Of a stretch of 37,195 nt of DNA, positions 23,498 through 31,957 are shown piece by piece. This DNA comes from DAOSVX01 sp964493665. GTDB taxonomy: Bacteria; Bacillota_I; Bacilli_A; RF39; UBA660. The position numbers and the translations under genes are program-made. Location: positions 1 to 37,195 of the forward strand of contig CAZBOZ010000009.1 in the NCBI GenBank assembly GCA_964493665.1, written 5' to 3'. Positions within the stretch are counted from its first letter, which is position 1. Each line of letters begins with the position of its first letter. Under the pieces are notes generated by a model that was not told where the DNA came from, did not search any database, and saw nothing but the letters and a program-made list of their open reading frames with translations.

Positions 23498-24283
23498 TTA
23501 TAATTTTACTATTAATTCATAATCGCCTGATTTATAAGATATCGAGTTAGATGTTTCAGTTATCCCATATTTTTCATAATAGTCAACTGTAGCTTGTTCT
23601 GCTTTAGCCACTCCAATTCCACATTGAGGAGCTATTAATAAACAATGCCTACCACAACCATCACATCTTAGTTTGCCCAGATATTCTGCCAGAGTTTCTA
23701 TTACTACATTTTCGTTATTATTTTGAGTGTTATTTTGAAAGTTACTATTTTCATTAGCATTCTGATTATCATCTAGAATATTATTATTTAAATCTTCCTT
23801 TTTTAGAAAATCTTTATAAAAAAGATAACTAAACAAAGCAATAAAAATGAATATCGTGGAAGTTATCGCGAAATTAATGTTTTTTACTTTTAAAACTTTA
23901 TAAACTAGCTTTAAATTTAAGCCAAAATGAATTAGCATAAAAAATAGTTCCACATAAGATAAATAAAGGTGCCATTTGCCAGTACTAAAGTTTATAAAAC
24001 TAAATATATCAGGTGAGCTGCCTACTCCAGTAATAGTTATTGCCAATAATCCTATTAATAATAACCAGTCTAAAATAAATTTAAACTTAATTTTGGAATT
24101 GATATTAGGATTTGTTAGTTTTATCCCAAATAAAAACTTTCTATTTAAATAAATATGAATCAAAGCAAGAACAAAAATTAAAATACCTAATATCTCGTGA
24201 AGTAACATCCCGGTTATATTAAAAAACATTAATATTATAAATACTATAAACATTATAATATCTATAAATATTTTTTTCTTCAT
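23498..24283 (-). CDS. Five-helix membrane protein with bis-His pairs and a four-Cys external tail
   Basis: Five predicted membrane helices (about 5-22, 29-46, 70-88, 104-126, 138-158). His29/His43 and His105/His119 are both 14 residues apart within helices 2 and 4, the pattern of a membrane cytochrome b with two b hemes, as in DUF4405 / cytochrome b561-like proteins. The C-terminus is an Asn-rich linker (about 163-192), then a small domain with Cys207, Cys210, Cys214 and Cys221, which could bind a metal or Fe-S cluster. By the positive-inside rule the tail is outside the cell. I recognise the DUF4405-like part, but not the fusion. The ATG at 24283 follows AAAGGAG. Confidence 0.72.
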   Translation of the reverse strand: MKKKIFIDIIMFIVFIILMFFNITGMLLHEILGILIFVLALIHIYLNRKFLFGIKLTNPNINSKIKFKFILDWLLLIGLLAITITGVGSSPDIFSFINFSTGKWHLYLSYVELFFMLIHFGLNLKLVYKVLKVKNINFAITSTIFIFIALFSYLFYKDFLKKEDLNNNILDDNQNANENSNFQNNTQNNNENVVIETLAEYLGKLRCDGCGRHCLLIAPQCGIGVAKAEQATVDYYEKYGITETSNSISYKSGDYELIVKL

Positions 24284-24362
24284 AAATTCTCCTTTTGTGA
24301 AAAAATTATATCATATAATTGGTGTTTTTTTTATCTTTGAATTATGAACTTTTGGTGAAAAT

Positions 24363-24386
24363 AAAAAAGCATTAATTAATGCTTTT
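24363..24386 (-). terminator. Terminator after the 212-residue gene
   Basis: AAAAGCATTAATTAATGCTTTT is nearly a perfect palindrome, then TTTTTAT on the minus strand. It overlaps the stop codon at 24385. Confidence 0.7.
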
Positions 24387-25020
24387 AAATATCGTATTTC
24401 ATAGCTCTTGAAAGCCTTAAAGTTACTTCTTCAGGAGGTAGATCTTCTATTTTCTTGTCAGCAGCAGTAATAGCTCTCCATATTTTTCTGGCTTTTTCAA
24501 AAGACGAAATCATAATAGCTGATATTTTAACATATTTACTATTATGCATTTCTCCATTGCAAAATAAATTTTCAGCAATTCTCTTTAAGTCAAAGTTTGA
24601 ACACCCAATCATATTTGATGATATGTTACATTTTAAACAAGTTGTTACGGTATGCCCTTTAGTTGGTCCGGTGTAAAAAACATGTCTACAGTTTTTTACC
24701 GTTGTTAAATATTTTTCCCCTCTAACTAAGTTTAGTTCTTCAACAAATTGATTTTTTAAATTTGTATTTATAATATAATTGGCTATTTCTATATTATTGG
24801 GATCATTTTCGATTTCATTTAAAGCATTAGTTAATGTGGCTATTTCATTATTTAATATAGGATCAAAAGGAGAATTTATTTGTAAAGCTCTATTTATTAA
24901 ATCTTTTAATGTTGCTTTTTTAGATAAATAACTAGCTACAGCTGGTTTTGAAGCTTGTTCGTTCAAAAACTTTGTTATATCTTGTATATCTGATCTAATA
25001 TCTTCTGCTGATCTTTGCAT
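24385..25020 (-). CDS. Unrecognised 211-residue protein with possible zinc-ribbon Cys
   Basis: The first 100 residues look helical (coiled coil-like); a middle part (NCRHVFYTGPTKGHTVTTC then LKCN) has Cys and His spaced as in a zinc ribbon, followed by IGCSN and FCNGEMH. It has no signal peptide or membrane helix. The start is ATG 25020 after AGGAAG; an earlier in-frame ATG at 25053 lacks a site. It is monocistronic and divergent from the EIIB-like gene. Function unknown. Confidence 0.6.
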   Translation of the reverse strand: MQRSAEDIRSDIQDITKFLNEQASKPAVASYLSKKATLKDLINRALQINSPFDPILNNEIATLTNALNEIENDPNNIEIANYIINTNLKNQFVEELNLVRGEKYLTTVKNCRHVFYTGPTKGHTVTTCLKCNISSNMIGCSNFDLKRIAENLFCNGEMHNSKYVKISAIMISSFEKARKIWRAITAADKKIEDLPPEEVTLRLSRAMKYDI

Positions 25021-25143
25021 AATACCACTTCCTAGAGAAATATATTCTAGCACTAAATATATATATAGTCAAATGGTGTAAATAAAGCTTATATTAGTTT
25101 AAATGTTATCTTTTTTGTAGTATAATTCTATCAGGTGATTTAT

Positions 25144-25455
25144 ATGGTTTGGCAATATGTAATTATTGTTGCTATACTTCTTTTAGTCTCCTTAATAGTA
25201 GTAAAAGTTAATCGTAAAGATTTTGGTAGCGAAGTCAATCGTTTAGTTAACTACTTGGGCGGCAAAGATAATATAGTAGCGGCAGAATGTAATATGTCGA
25301 GATTTAAAGTTATGTTAAAAGATATTAAAAAAGTAGATAAAGATGGCATCCAAAGGCTTGGAGCCAAAGGAATAGTTGAAGTTGATAATCAACTAAAAAT
25401 TATCTTTGGCAGAGACTCAAGAGCTTTGAAAAAATGCATAAAAGATTATTTATAA
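25144..25455 (+). CDS. Membrane-tethered orphan PTS EIIB-like domain
   Basis: One N-terminal membrane helix (about 5-20) and then a small domain like the glucose-type PTS EIIB (VNYLGGKDNI, then CNMSRFKVMLKD, LGAKGIVEV, IIFGRDS). The phosphorylatable Cys (in ECNMS) is kept, while the usual TRLR next to it is SRFK. No EIIC, EIIA or transcription antiterminator is near. It may be a phosphoryl carrier or a repurposed sensor rather than a sugar transporter part. The start is ATG 25144 after AGGTGA; GTG 25135 is within the site. A TATAAT at 25121-25126 is 18 bp upstream. Confidence 0.8.
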   Translation: MVWQYVIIVAILLLVSLIVVKVNRKDFGSEVNRLVNYLGGKDNIVAAECNMSRFKVMLKDIKKVDKDGIQRLGAKGIVEVDNQLKIIFGRDSRALKKCIKDYL

Positions 25456-25459
25456 AATA

Positions 25460-25483
25460 AAAATACTCAAATTGAGTATTTTT
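25460..25483. terminator. Bidirectional terminator between the EIIB-like gene and tyrS
   Basis: AAATACTCAA/TTGAGTATTT inverted repeat with T runs on both sides; the two genes converge on it. Confidence 0.8.
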
Positions 25484-26701
25484 TTATTTATCTAATTCTA
25501 CTTTCAAGAAAGTTTTTTTGCCTTTCTTAATTACTATATAATTGTTATCAAAATCTTTTTTAGTAATCATTTTATTAAAATCAGTTATTTTGTCATCATT
25601 GATAGTTATACCGCCTTGTTCAACATTTCTTCTGGCTTCAGATCTAGATGGAGATATATTAACTCTTACTAATAAATCCAAAATATTAATATCTTCCTCT
25701 AAAGACATCTTTAGAGAAGGCATATGATCTATACTGCCTTCATTAAATATTTTTTCTGATGTTTCTATAGCTTTTAAAGCTTCTTCTTTTCCATGGACAA
25801 AAGTTACAACTTCTTCTGCTAATTTCTTTTGAGCTTCCCTTTGTTCCGGATTAATAGCCAAAGAATCAGCCAATCTTTTTATTTCTTCCAAAGTTAGGAA
25901 AGTCAATTTTTTTAAATAACTAATAACAACGCTATCACTAGTATTTAATAAAAATTGATACATTTCATATGGTGAAGTTTTACTTGAATCTAACCACACT
26001 GATTCACCACTAGCTGTTTTACCAAATTTAGTGCCATCAGCTTTAAGTATTAAAGGCATTGTAAGCCCATAACATTCCACTTGGTCGCCATGAACTTTTC
26101 TTATTAATTCTAAACCGCTAGTAATGTTTCCCCATTGGTCAGAGCCGCCAATTTGAAGTGTACAATTATAATTTTCATACAGTTTCAAAAAATCTATTGA
26201 TTGAAGAATCATATAAGAAAATTCTGTATATGTTATACCTATATCCAGTCTACTTTTTACAGTATCCTTATTAATCATATAATTTACATTAAAAAACTTG
26301 CCAAAATCTCTTAAGTAATCTACAGCTCCCATTTGTAAAAGCCAATCAGCATTATTAACAATCTTAATATTACCTTTTAATAATTGATCAATCTGTTTTT
26401 TTATACTATCAATATTTTTAATAACTGCTTCCTTAGCAATCATTGGTCTTTCCGAAGTTAATTTTGGATCACCAATTAATCCAGTCCCACCACCAGCTAT
26501 TATTATTGGATTATGGCCAGCATCCATTAATCTTTTTACTGTGGTTATTGCACTACAGTAATGACCAATATGTAATGATTCTCCCGTTGGATCAACACCA
26601 ATATAAAATGTTAACCCACCACTATTCAGCTTATCTATAAGATCCCTACTAGTAATATTATCTATAAGCTCTCTTTCTCTTAATTCATCATATAGTTTCA
26701 T
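25484..26701 (-). CDS. tyrS: Tyrosyl-tRNA synthetase
   Basis: About 405 residues. FYIGVDPTGESLHIGHY carries the class I HIGH motif, KFGKTASG corresponds to KMSKS (KFGKS in the TyrRS-1 form), and an S4 RNA-binding domain is at the C-terminus (RSEARRNVEQGGITIND). It charges tRNA-Tyr. The start is ATG 26701 directly after AGGAGG; an upstream ATG at 26728 lies in the leader. Transcription is controlled by a T-box leader upstream. The gene is monocistronic. Confidence 0.97.
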   Translation of the reverse strand: MKLYDELRERELIDNITSRDLIDKLNSGGLTFYIGVDPTGESLHIGHYCSAITTVKRLMDAGHNPIIIAGGGTGLIGDPKLTSERPMIAKEAVIKNIDSIKKQIDQLLKGNIKIVNNADWLLQMGAVDYLRDFGKFFNVNYMINKDTVKSRLDIGITYTEFSYMILQSIDFLKLYENYNCTLQIGGSDQWGNITSGLELIRKVHGDQVECYGLTMPLILKADGTKFGKTASGESVWLDSSKTSPYEMYQFLLNTSDSVVISYLKKLTFLTLEEIKRLADSLAINPEQREAQKKLAEEVVTFVHGKEEALKAIETSEKIFNEGSIDHMPSLKMSLEEDINILDLLVRVNISPSRSEARRNVEQGGITINDDKITDFNKMITKKDFDNNYIVIKKGKKTFLKVELDK

Positions 26702-26713
26702 AATTCCTCCTAT

Positions 26714-26850
26714 TAAAAAAATATTCACTACATAAGGACGAATAACTTCCGTGGTACCACCTTAATTTATGAATATCTCATACACTTGTTATCTTAACGC
26801 GAATTTCACGGGTCTAGCTCCAAAATTGTAAGTTTTTTCATCGCTAGCTA
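26714..26850 (-). promoter_or_regulatory. T-box riboswitch of tyrS with an apparently ultrashort Stem I
   Basis: On the minus strand the T-box core AAGGTGGTACCACGG lies at 26763..26749. Its AAGG can pair with CCTT to form the antiterminator. A competing hairpin, TATTCGT/GTGAATA, followed by a run of T (26721..26715), is the terminator. Upstream, CTAGC (26847..26843) and GCTAG (26818..26814) close a short stem with a GATGA/GGA kink-turn-like internal loop, AAAA/TTTT pairs and a loop containing TAC (26830..26828), a Tyr codon. There is no room for the usual long Stem I. A TATGAT box lies just upstream. Confidence 0.8.
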
Positions 26851-26870
26851 ATAATAGTTTATCATATTTT

Positions 26871-26899
26871 AAAAGAAAAACAACTATTTAGTTGTTTTT
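26871..26899 (-). terminator. Terminator of the YtxH operon
   Basis: AAAAACAACTA/TAGTTGTTTTT with a 2-nt loop, T-rich on the minus strand, overlapping the stop of the YtxH gene and preceding the tyrS promoter. Confidence 0.75.
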
Positions 26900-27297
26900 G
26901 AGTTTTCTTTTTCTAATTTGAAAATAATATCTTCTAATACTTCGATAGTTTTAGTTCTTGCTTCACTAGCTATTTTTTCAACTACCGGAGTCCCTTTTTC
27001 AACTGCTAATTTAACTAGTTCATCAGCTTTTTTCATTATCTCACGGCTTTTCTTTTTAGCTATTTTAATAATTTTTTCTTTATCTAAATCTGCTAAATCT
27101 GCTTTTATTTCCGCGATTTTGGTTTCTATTTGTTCTTTTACTTCTTTCATATCAAGATCTTTAACTTTTGCAATTAACTCTTCTAACTTCACTTTAAGTT
27201 CTTCTCTTGTTTCTGAGCCTTTTTTAGGGGCAAACAGAATGCCAAGCCCTGCTCCAATAGCTGCTCCAGCTAAAAATTTACCGAATCCTTTTCCCAT
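26884..27297 (-). CDS. YtxH-like general stress protein family member
   Basis: The N-terminus GKFLAGAAIGAGLGILFAPKKGSETR is the YtxH signature: a Gly/Ala-rich helix able to insert in the membrane, followed by a positively charged APKKG turn. Residues 30-130 are a long charged, Lys/Glu-rich helix. Family members in Bacillus are linked to general stress, with unclear biochemical role. It is the last gene of a three-gene set; the DUF948-like gene ends 3 bp upstream of its start. The ribosome binding site is AAGGAGG. Confidence 0.85.
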   Translation of the reverse strand: MGKGFGKFLAGAAIGAGLGILFAPKKGSETREELKVKLEELIAKVKDLDMKEVKEQIETKIAEIKADLADLDKEKIIKIAKKKSREIMKKADELVKLAVEKGTPVVEKIASEARTKTIEVLEDIIFKLEKENSKTTK

Positions 27298-27300
27298 CTT

Positions 27301-27600
27301 TTATTCCTCCTTATTTTTTGATTTTTTAGTTTCTTCTTTTTTAGGTGCAAATAATTTTGATATAAACATCGATATTTTGTCGACAATAACATCTGTTAAA
27401 GCAACTATTTTGTCAGTTGTAAAATCTATTATGTGAAAAAAACCATTTAGTGACTCCACCTTCTCATTCACATCATCAACAACCTTTTCAATCTTAGTAA
27501 TAGTTTTAATAAATTTTACTCCTAAAATTATTCCTATTATTAAAACGGCTATTAAAAGAATATAAACAACTAACGGTAATATGGTTTGTAAATACTCCAT
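27301..27600 (-). CDS. DUF948-like small membrane protein
   Basis: One N-terminal membrane helix (about 8-30) followed by an amphipathic region (IKTITKIEKVVDDVNEKVESL) and a Lys/Glu-rich tail, 99 residues. This layout matches DUF948/YtxG-type proteins that accompany YtxH in Firmicutes. It overlaps the stop of the preceding gene by 1 bp, so it is coupled to it. Function unknown, presumably at the inner membrane face. Confidence 0.75.
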   Translation of the reverse strand: MEYLQTILPLVVYILLIAVLIIGIILGVKFIKTITKIEKVVDDVNEKVESLNGFFHIIDFTTDKIVALTDVIVDKISMFISKLFAPKKEETKKSKNKEE

Positions 27601-28424
27601 TATTCTTCACTATCCTCTCTATCTTCATACATAGAATCTATTAATTTAAATAAATCACTTTCAATTGTATCTTCTACAGGGATTTCTTTTCTCTCTTCTT
27701 TATGATTCATATTATCTAATTCTTCTTCTATTTCATCTAATAAATCTAACTTATCTTGGCTAGTTTTAACTCTTGATTCTATTATTATATCATCATTCTT
27801 TTCTTGTTCTTCTGGGTTCAAATCATTTATTAGCAGCTCTTCTATAGGTTTAGTTTTTTCATCTTGATCATAAAAGTCTTCAACTGGCTTATCTAAAGTA
27901 CTAGCAATTTGATCTTCTAAAGTCCCAAAAGCTTTATTTCTAACATCTTCAACAACTACTGAACCATTTACTTTAAGATCCCTTTTTAATGGGCCTTCTT
28001 TAGTTATTACCATACTAGCTTGAATTATAGTACCATCTACAATTCCATATACAGGAGATATAACTGGTGTTGGTTTAAATTGTTTGTGGCCTTCTGAATC
28101 TTCCTTTTTAGGAACTGCCTTTTCTCTTTTTTTCATCTTATCATAATCTAAAATATTAATATTTCTGGTTCTTCTTATTTCTTCTTCTTTTTCTTTAGGT
28201 TTTTCTTCATCCAAAAAAGCCGGGAAATTAAAAGTTTGACGAGTCTCAAATAATTCTCTTTCATTTATATCTTCTTCAACACTTCTAGTTTCTCTTTTAG
28301 GTTCTACATATTCTTCTCTTGGTTTAGGAGGTTCATATTCTCTTTTTTCTTCTGATTTTATCTCTGGTAATTCAACTTCCTCTTCATCAAATAAAATGTT
28401 TTTAATCTTATCAAATAATTTCAA
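27600..28424 (-). CDS. Acidic, largely disordered protein of the YtxH operon
   Basis: A 274-residue protein, mostly Glu/Lys/Pro-rich and probably disordered. One conserved-looking block reads FKPTPVISPVYGIVDGT; a second contains VVVEDVRNKAFGTLEDQ. Such SPVYGI blocks occur in hypothetical proteins of AT-rich Firmicutes and Mollicutes relatives, but I know no function. The first residues (MKLFDKIKNILFDEEE) could be an amphipathic membrane-binding helix. The neighbours (YtxH, DUF948, lipoprotein) suggest an envelope or cell-division scaffold role; this is inference. Confidence 0.65.
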   Translation of the reverse strand: MKLFDKIKNILFDEEEVELPEIKSEEKREYEPPKPREEYVEPKRETRSVEEDINERELFETRQTFNFPAFLDEEKPKEKEEEIRRTRNINILDYDKMKKREKAVPKKEDSEGHKQFKPTPVISPVYGIVDGTIIQASMVITKEGPLKRDLKVNGSVVVEDVRNKAFGTLEDQIASTLDKPVEDFYDQDEKTKPIEELLINDLNPEEQEKNDDIIIESRVKTSQDKLDLLDEIEEELDNMNHKEERKEIPVEDTIESDLFKLIDSMYEDREDSEE

Positions 28425-28439
28425 ATTGACACACCGTCC

Positions 28440-29096
28440 CTATTCTAACAAATCTGATTCTTCGGTAGGAACAACATCTTCGCTACCATAGTATCCATCA
28501 TTTTTATAATCTGGATAGTCTAAATAATTATCATCAGGTTTTTTGGTTTTAAATATATCTACTTCTACTTCACTAAATTCTAGAATATTATCTCCCATAA
28601 GATTGTCTATTATTTCATCATTATATTCTATTGAAGATAATATGGTTATAGAATTCAAAATTGCTTCTTTTAGATCTGATTCTTCCACTATCACTTCTAT
28701 TTTAGCATAATTATACATCATTTCAATAAGATATTTATTATCACTATACACTTTTATTTCTAAGTAACCATATTTATTATTATATTTCATCTCTTTGGAA
28801 TAATAGGCTTCTTCATCTATAGCAAATGATGATATTACCTTATTATAATAACTTACTACATCAATATAAAAATAATATTTATATTTAGAATCACTTAATT
28901 TTTCATTATATTCTTTATTATCGTCAACTCTAAGCCCTCTTGGTGCATAATACTTATAACCAGTGCGATATTGATTAGATAATTTCACTTTTGATGAAAC
29001 AACTGTATTAACTATTTCATCAATTGTTAAGTCTTTTACTTCTGTGCAGCCTACTAAAAGAAAGCTTATTAAAATGATTAATAATAGTTTCTTCAT
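28440..29096 (-). CDS. Lipoprotein of unknown function
   Basis: A type II signal peptide (MKKLLLIILISFLLVGC) with lipobox LVGC, cleaved before Cys17. The mature part is about 200 residues, rich in Tyr and acidic residues, with an alternating strand/helix pattern (YKYYFYIDVVSYYNK, YGYLEIKVYSDNKY) and an acidic tail (TEESDLLE). It would be anchored to the outer face of the membrane. It lies 15 bp upstream of the acidic protein gene on the same strand, so it is likely in the same operon. Confidence 0.8.
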   Translation of the reverse strand: MKKLLLIILISFLLVGCTEVKDLTIDEIVNTVVSSKVKLSNQYRTGYKYYAPRGLRVDDNKEYNEKLSDSKYKYYFYIDVVSYYNKVISSFAIDEEAYYSKEMKYNNKYGYLEIKVYSDNKYLIEMMYNYAKIEVIVEESDLKEAILNSITILSSIEYNDEIIDNLMGDNILEFSEVEVDIFKTKKPDDNYLDYPDYKNDGYYGSEDVVPTEESDLLE

Positions 29097-29143
29097 CTAT
29101 TCACCTTATTTCATCTTTTATTATATCAAAATCAGCATTAACT

Positions 29144-29767
29144 TTAAAGCCTTGCTTTTAAATATTTAATCTTTATTCCTTTGTTAACAAATTTTGTTTC
29201 ATATTCGGTCATTATATTAGGTATATCACTATTAGCTAAGTCCAAGCACACTTCCTCTATAATATAGCCATGTTCACTTAAACTAACTAAACTACTAGCA
29301 AACAACAAGTCATTATCAGTTTTAAGGTTTATTATCTTATCTTTTTTAAAAATATTGTCATATTTTACTAGAAAGGATTGGCCTGTAAGTCTTCTTTTAG
29401 CATGCCTTTTTTTGGGCCACGGATCACTAAAATTAAGATATATTAAAGATATTTCTTTGCTAAATATCTCTTCTATCTTGCTGGCATCCATTCTTACAAA
29501 CCTTAAATTAGGAACATTTTCATTAACTTTTTCAATGGCTTTAGCAATAATTGAATCATATTTTTCAATTCCAATAAAATTTATATTAGGATTAGCTTTG
29601 GCCATTTCTTTAATAAATAACCCTTTCCCCATCCCTATTTCAATATGAATAGGATTATTGTTTTCAAATACTTCACGCCATTTGTTTATATGCCTATTTG
29701 GCTCTTTTATTAAAAACTTACAATTAGCTAAAATTTCTTCTTTGTTTTTTAAATTTCTAATTCGCAC
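29144..29767 (-). CDS. trmB: tRNA (guanine-N7-)-methyltransferase
   Basis: A 207-residue TrmB that makes m7G46 in tRNA. HIEIGMGKGLFI is the SAM-binding motif I, FIGIEKYDSI the next strand, and NFSDPWPKKRHAKRRL the family-specific catalytic segment. The C-terminus TEYETKFVNKGIKI is typical. The gene starts 2 bp after the flippase stop and its site lies in that gene, so they are coupled. No accessory subunit is needed in bacteria. Confidence 0.96.
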   Translation of the reverse strand: MRIRNLKNKEEILANCKFLIKEPNRHINKWREVFENNNPIHIEIGMGKGLFIKEMAKANPNINFIGIEKYDSIIAKAIEKVNENVPNLRFVRMDASKIEEIFSKEISLIYLNFSDPWPKKRHAKRRLTGQSFLVKYDNIFKKDKIINLKTDNDLLFASSLVSLSEHGYIIEEVCLDLANSDIPNIMTEYETKFVNKGIKIKYLKARL

Positions 29768-29769
29768 TT

Positions 29770-31422
29770 TTAGCCCTCTTTTAATTTAACTTTATTAAAA
29801 GTTAATTTTCTAACTATTTTAGCAATCATCTTCTTACCAAATACTTGATCTGTTAAGTTAAGTTTGTGAGCTGTAAATAAGTATACAAAAGATCCTAATA
29901 TTGTACTAATTAAAATAAATATTACTGATGATAATCTACTTGATTCATTGTAAGAAATTGCATATCTTAAGCCAATTAAAGTTCCTACCATTAAAATAGT
30001 TGGAATTAATATTTTAGGTATCATTTTATAAGTTTCTTTGATTGATATGTTATCTTCTTTTTTTAGGAATTTTAAAGCAATAATAACTGATAAAGAATAT
30101 CCAATTACAGTAGATAATATAGCACCATAGAATGGATATACTCCTAATTTATGCATTAACAGCATTAAAGGAATATCTAATAAAGCATTCATAAAGAATC
30201 CAATTAAAGTACTCAAATAGACGGCTTTAAATTTGTTCAATCCTTGTAAAGTGGAGCTGCTAACCATATATAAATTAGAAAATAAAGCTGTAAAGATACT
30301 AACTCTAAATATTATTGGTCCTAAAGTGCTAACGCCATAAAACGCTGTCCAAACTGGCTTAGCCATTAAGGATAAAGCCAGTGTCATAGGAATAGAAATT
30401 ATTAGTACTATTTGGAAAGCTTTGTTTATCTTATTATTAACATCAACAAAGTCTTTTTTAACAAAAGCTGATACAATACTAGGTATTAAGCTAACTGTTA
30501 GTCCAGTAGCAAGTGCTCCAACAATCATATTTAATTTAGCACCCAAAGTAGTAATGGAATTAGTAATAAACTCTATTTCTGTTGCTGTATAAATATTTAA
30601 ATAGTTTAAAGTTCTTAGTATTAAAACCATGTTTACAAAGCTATATAAAGTAACAGCTATATTTATAATAATAAAAGGAACAGCGTAGGAAACTATTTTC
30701 TTTAAGATCTCTTTACTACTTACATCATCTTTTTTTTCATACTTTATTAAGCCGAGTTTTTCTTTGTTTTTACGCATTTTTCTTAATATATAAAGATATG
30801 CTAAAGCTCCACCAACAAAAGCTCCAAATACTGCTACACCAACTGCATTAGTTAATCCTAAATCAAACACTTTAAATGCTAAATAACTGCCTAAAATTAT
30901 TATTAATATTCTTACGGCTTGTTCAATTATTAAGCTGGCTGAGGTAGCTCCAATATACTTATGACCTTGTAAATAGCCCTTACTTACACTTAAAAATGGT
31001 ATTATTAACACTGCAAATGAAACACATCTAACCACAAAAGCAACATCTTCAACAGTATTCCCTCCACTTAAATTACCAATAATTAACATTCCTATTTCTC
31101 TAGCAAAGACAAATAATAATACAAAACAAAACAAAGATATATAAGTAATTAATCTTTTGCCTATCTTGAATGCTCTTACTTTAGCTTCATTCATACCTAA
31201 AGTATTATATTCATTAATTATTTTACTCATTGCTATAGGAAGACCTGCAGCACTTATTTCTAAAAAAATGTTATATATATTATAAGCATAACCATATAAA
31301 GCACTGCCTTGAGAGCCAACTGTAGCATAAAAAGGGATTATATATAACATTCCCAATATTTTTACTAAAACTATGGCTACTGTAGCTATAATTGTTCCTT
31401 CTACAAAGGAATTTCTTTTCAT
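29770..31422 (-). CDS. MOP-superfamily flippase (SpoVB/YtgP-type, candidate lipid II flippase)
   Basis: About 550 residues with some 14 membrane helices. The N-terminus KRNSFVEGTIIATVAIVL, then ILGMLYIIPFYATVG and AGLPIAMSKIINEYN are typical of the polysaccharide-transporter branch that includes B. subtilis YtgP (MurJ) and SpoVB. YtgP translocates lipid II in peptidoglycan synthesis. In this sequence that identity is inferred from similarity. The likely start is the Met at 31422, which matches family N-termini; the frame also has a Met at 31434. trmB follows directly. If MurJ-like, it implies a cell wall, unlike Mollicutes proper. Confidence 0.88.
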   Translation of the reverse strand: MKRNSFVEGTIIATVAIVLVKILGMLYIIPFYATVGSQGSALYGYAYNIYNIFLEISAAGLPIAMSKIINEYNTLGMNEAKVRAFKIGKRLITYISLFCFVLLFVFAREIGMLIIGNLSGGNTVEDVAFVVRCVSFAVLIIPFLSVSKGYLQGHKYIGATSASLIIEQAVRILIIILGSYLAFKVFDLGLTNAVGVAVFGAFVGGALAYLYILRKMRKNKEKLGLIKYEKKDDVSSKEILKKIVSYAVPFIIINIAVTLYSFVNMVLILRTLNYLNIYTATEIEFITNSITTLGAKLNMIVGALATGLTVSLIPSIVSAFVKKDFVDVNNKINKAFQIVLIISIPMTLALSLMAKPVWTAFYGVSTLGPIIFRVSIFTALFSNLYMVSSSTLQGLNKFKAVYLSTLIGFFMNALLDIPLMLLMHKLGVYPFYGAILSTVIGYSLSVIIALKFLKKEDNISIKETYKMIPKILIPTILMVGTLIGLRYAISYNESSRLSSVIFILISTILGSFVYLFTAHKLNLTDQVFGKKMIAKIVRKLTFNKVKLKEG

Positions 31423-31489
31423 AAAACCACTCATTCTTTTTTTATTATACCATTATTAAGTTAATATATAAATGACGATATTTTATACT

Positions 31490-31957
31490 TTACTCAAATG
31501 CTTTAACATAGCAATATTCTTTATAATATCCTAGTTTACTTCTAGCTTTTATTAAAGCTCTGAAGGTTATATTTAAATCTTCAATATTTTCTTTAGTTTC
31601 GATATATCCACTAAGTATTATCCCTTTTATATAATCACTAGACTTTGTATTAGTTATTAAATCTAGTGGCTCTTCATATAAACCACTACTAGGAAAAACA
31701 TCATTAGTTTCATAATCATGAATAATCATTGCTTTTATATCATATAAATCTTCATTAGAATTATCTATGTATAAGCTATACATTATGTAATCATCATTTA
31801 GTCTTTCTAAAGCTATATCTATATTAAAAGGATATTCTTCATTAATAAAATAAACGCATTTGTTAACATCTTCTACATACTGATAATAAAGATTTTCTTT
31901 TTGATTAGAACATCCCACCAATAACAAAATAATTAATATTAAAAATAGTTTTTTCAT
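31490..31957 (-). CDS. Small lipoprotein
   Basis: A type II signal peptide with lipobox LVGC at residues 13-16 (MKKLFLILIILLLVGC). The mature part (about 140 residues) mixes strands and helices, with one extra Cys (CVYFI) and another near the C-terminus (EYCYV). Function unknown. It is monocistronic or the leader of nothing visible; it lies 55 bp upstream of the flippase on the same strand. Confidence 0.75.
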   Translation of the reverse strand: MKKLFLILIILLLVGCSNQKENLYYQYVEDVNKCVYFINEEYPFNIDIALERLNDDYIMYSLYIDNSNEDLYDIKAMIIHDYETNDVFPSSGLYEEPLDLITNTKSSDYIKGIILSGYIETKENIEDLNITFRALIKARSKLGYYKEYCYVKAFE

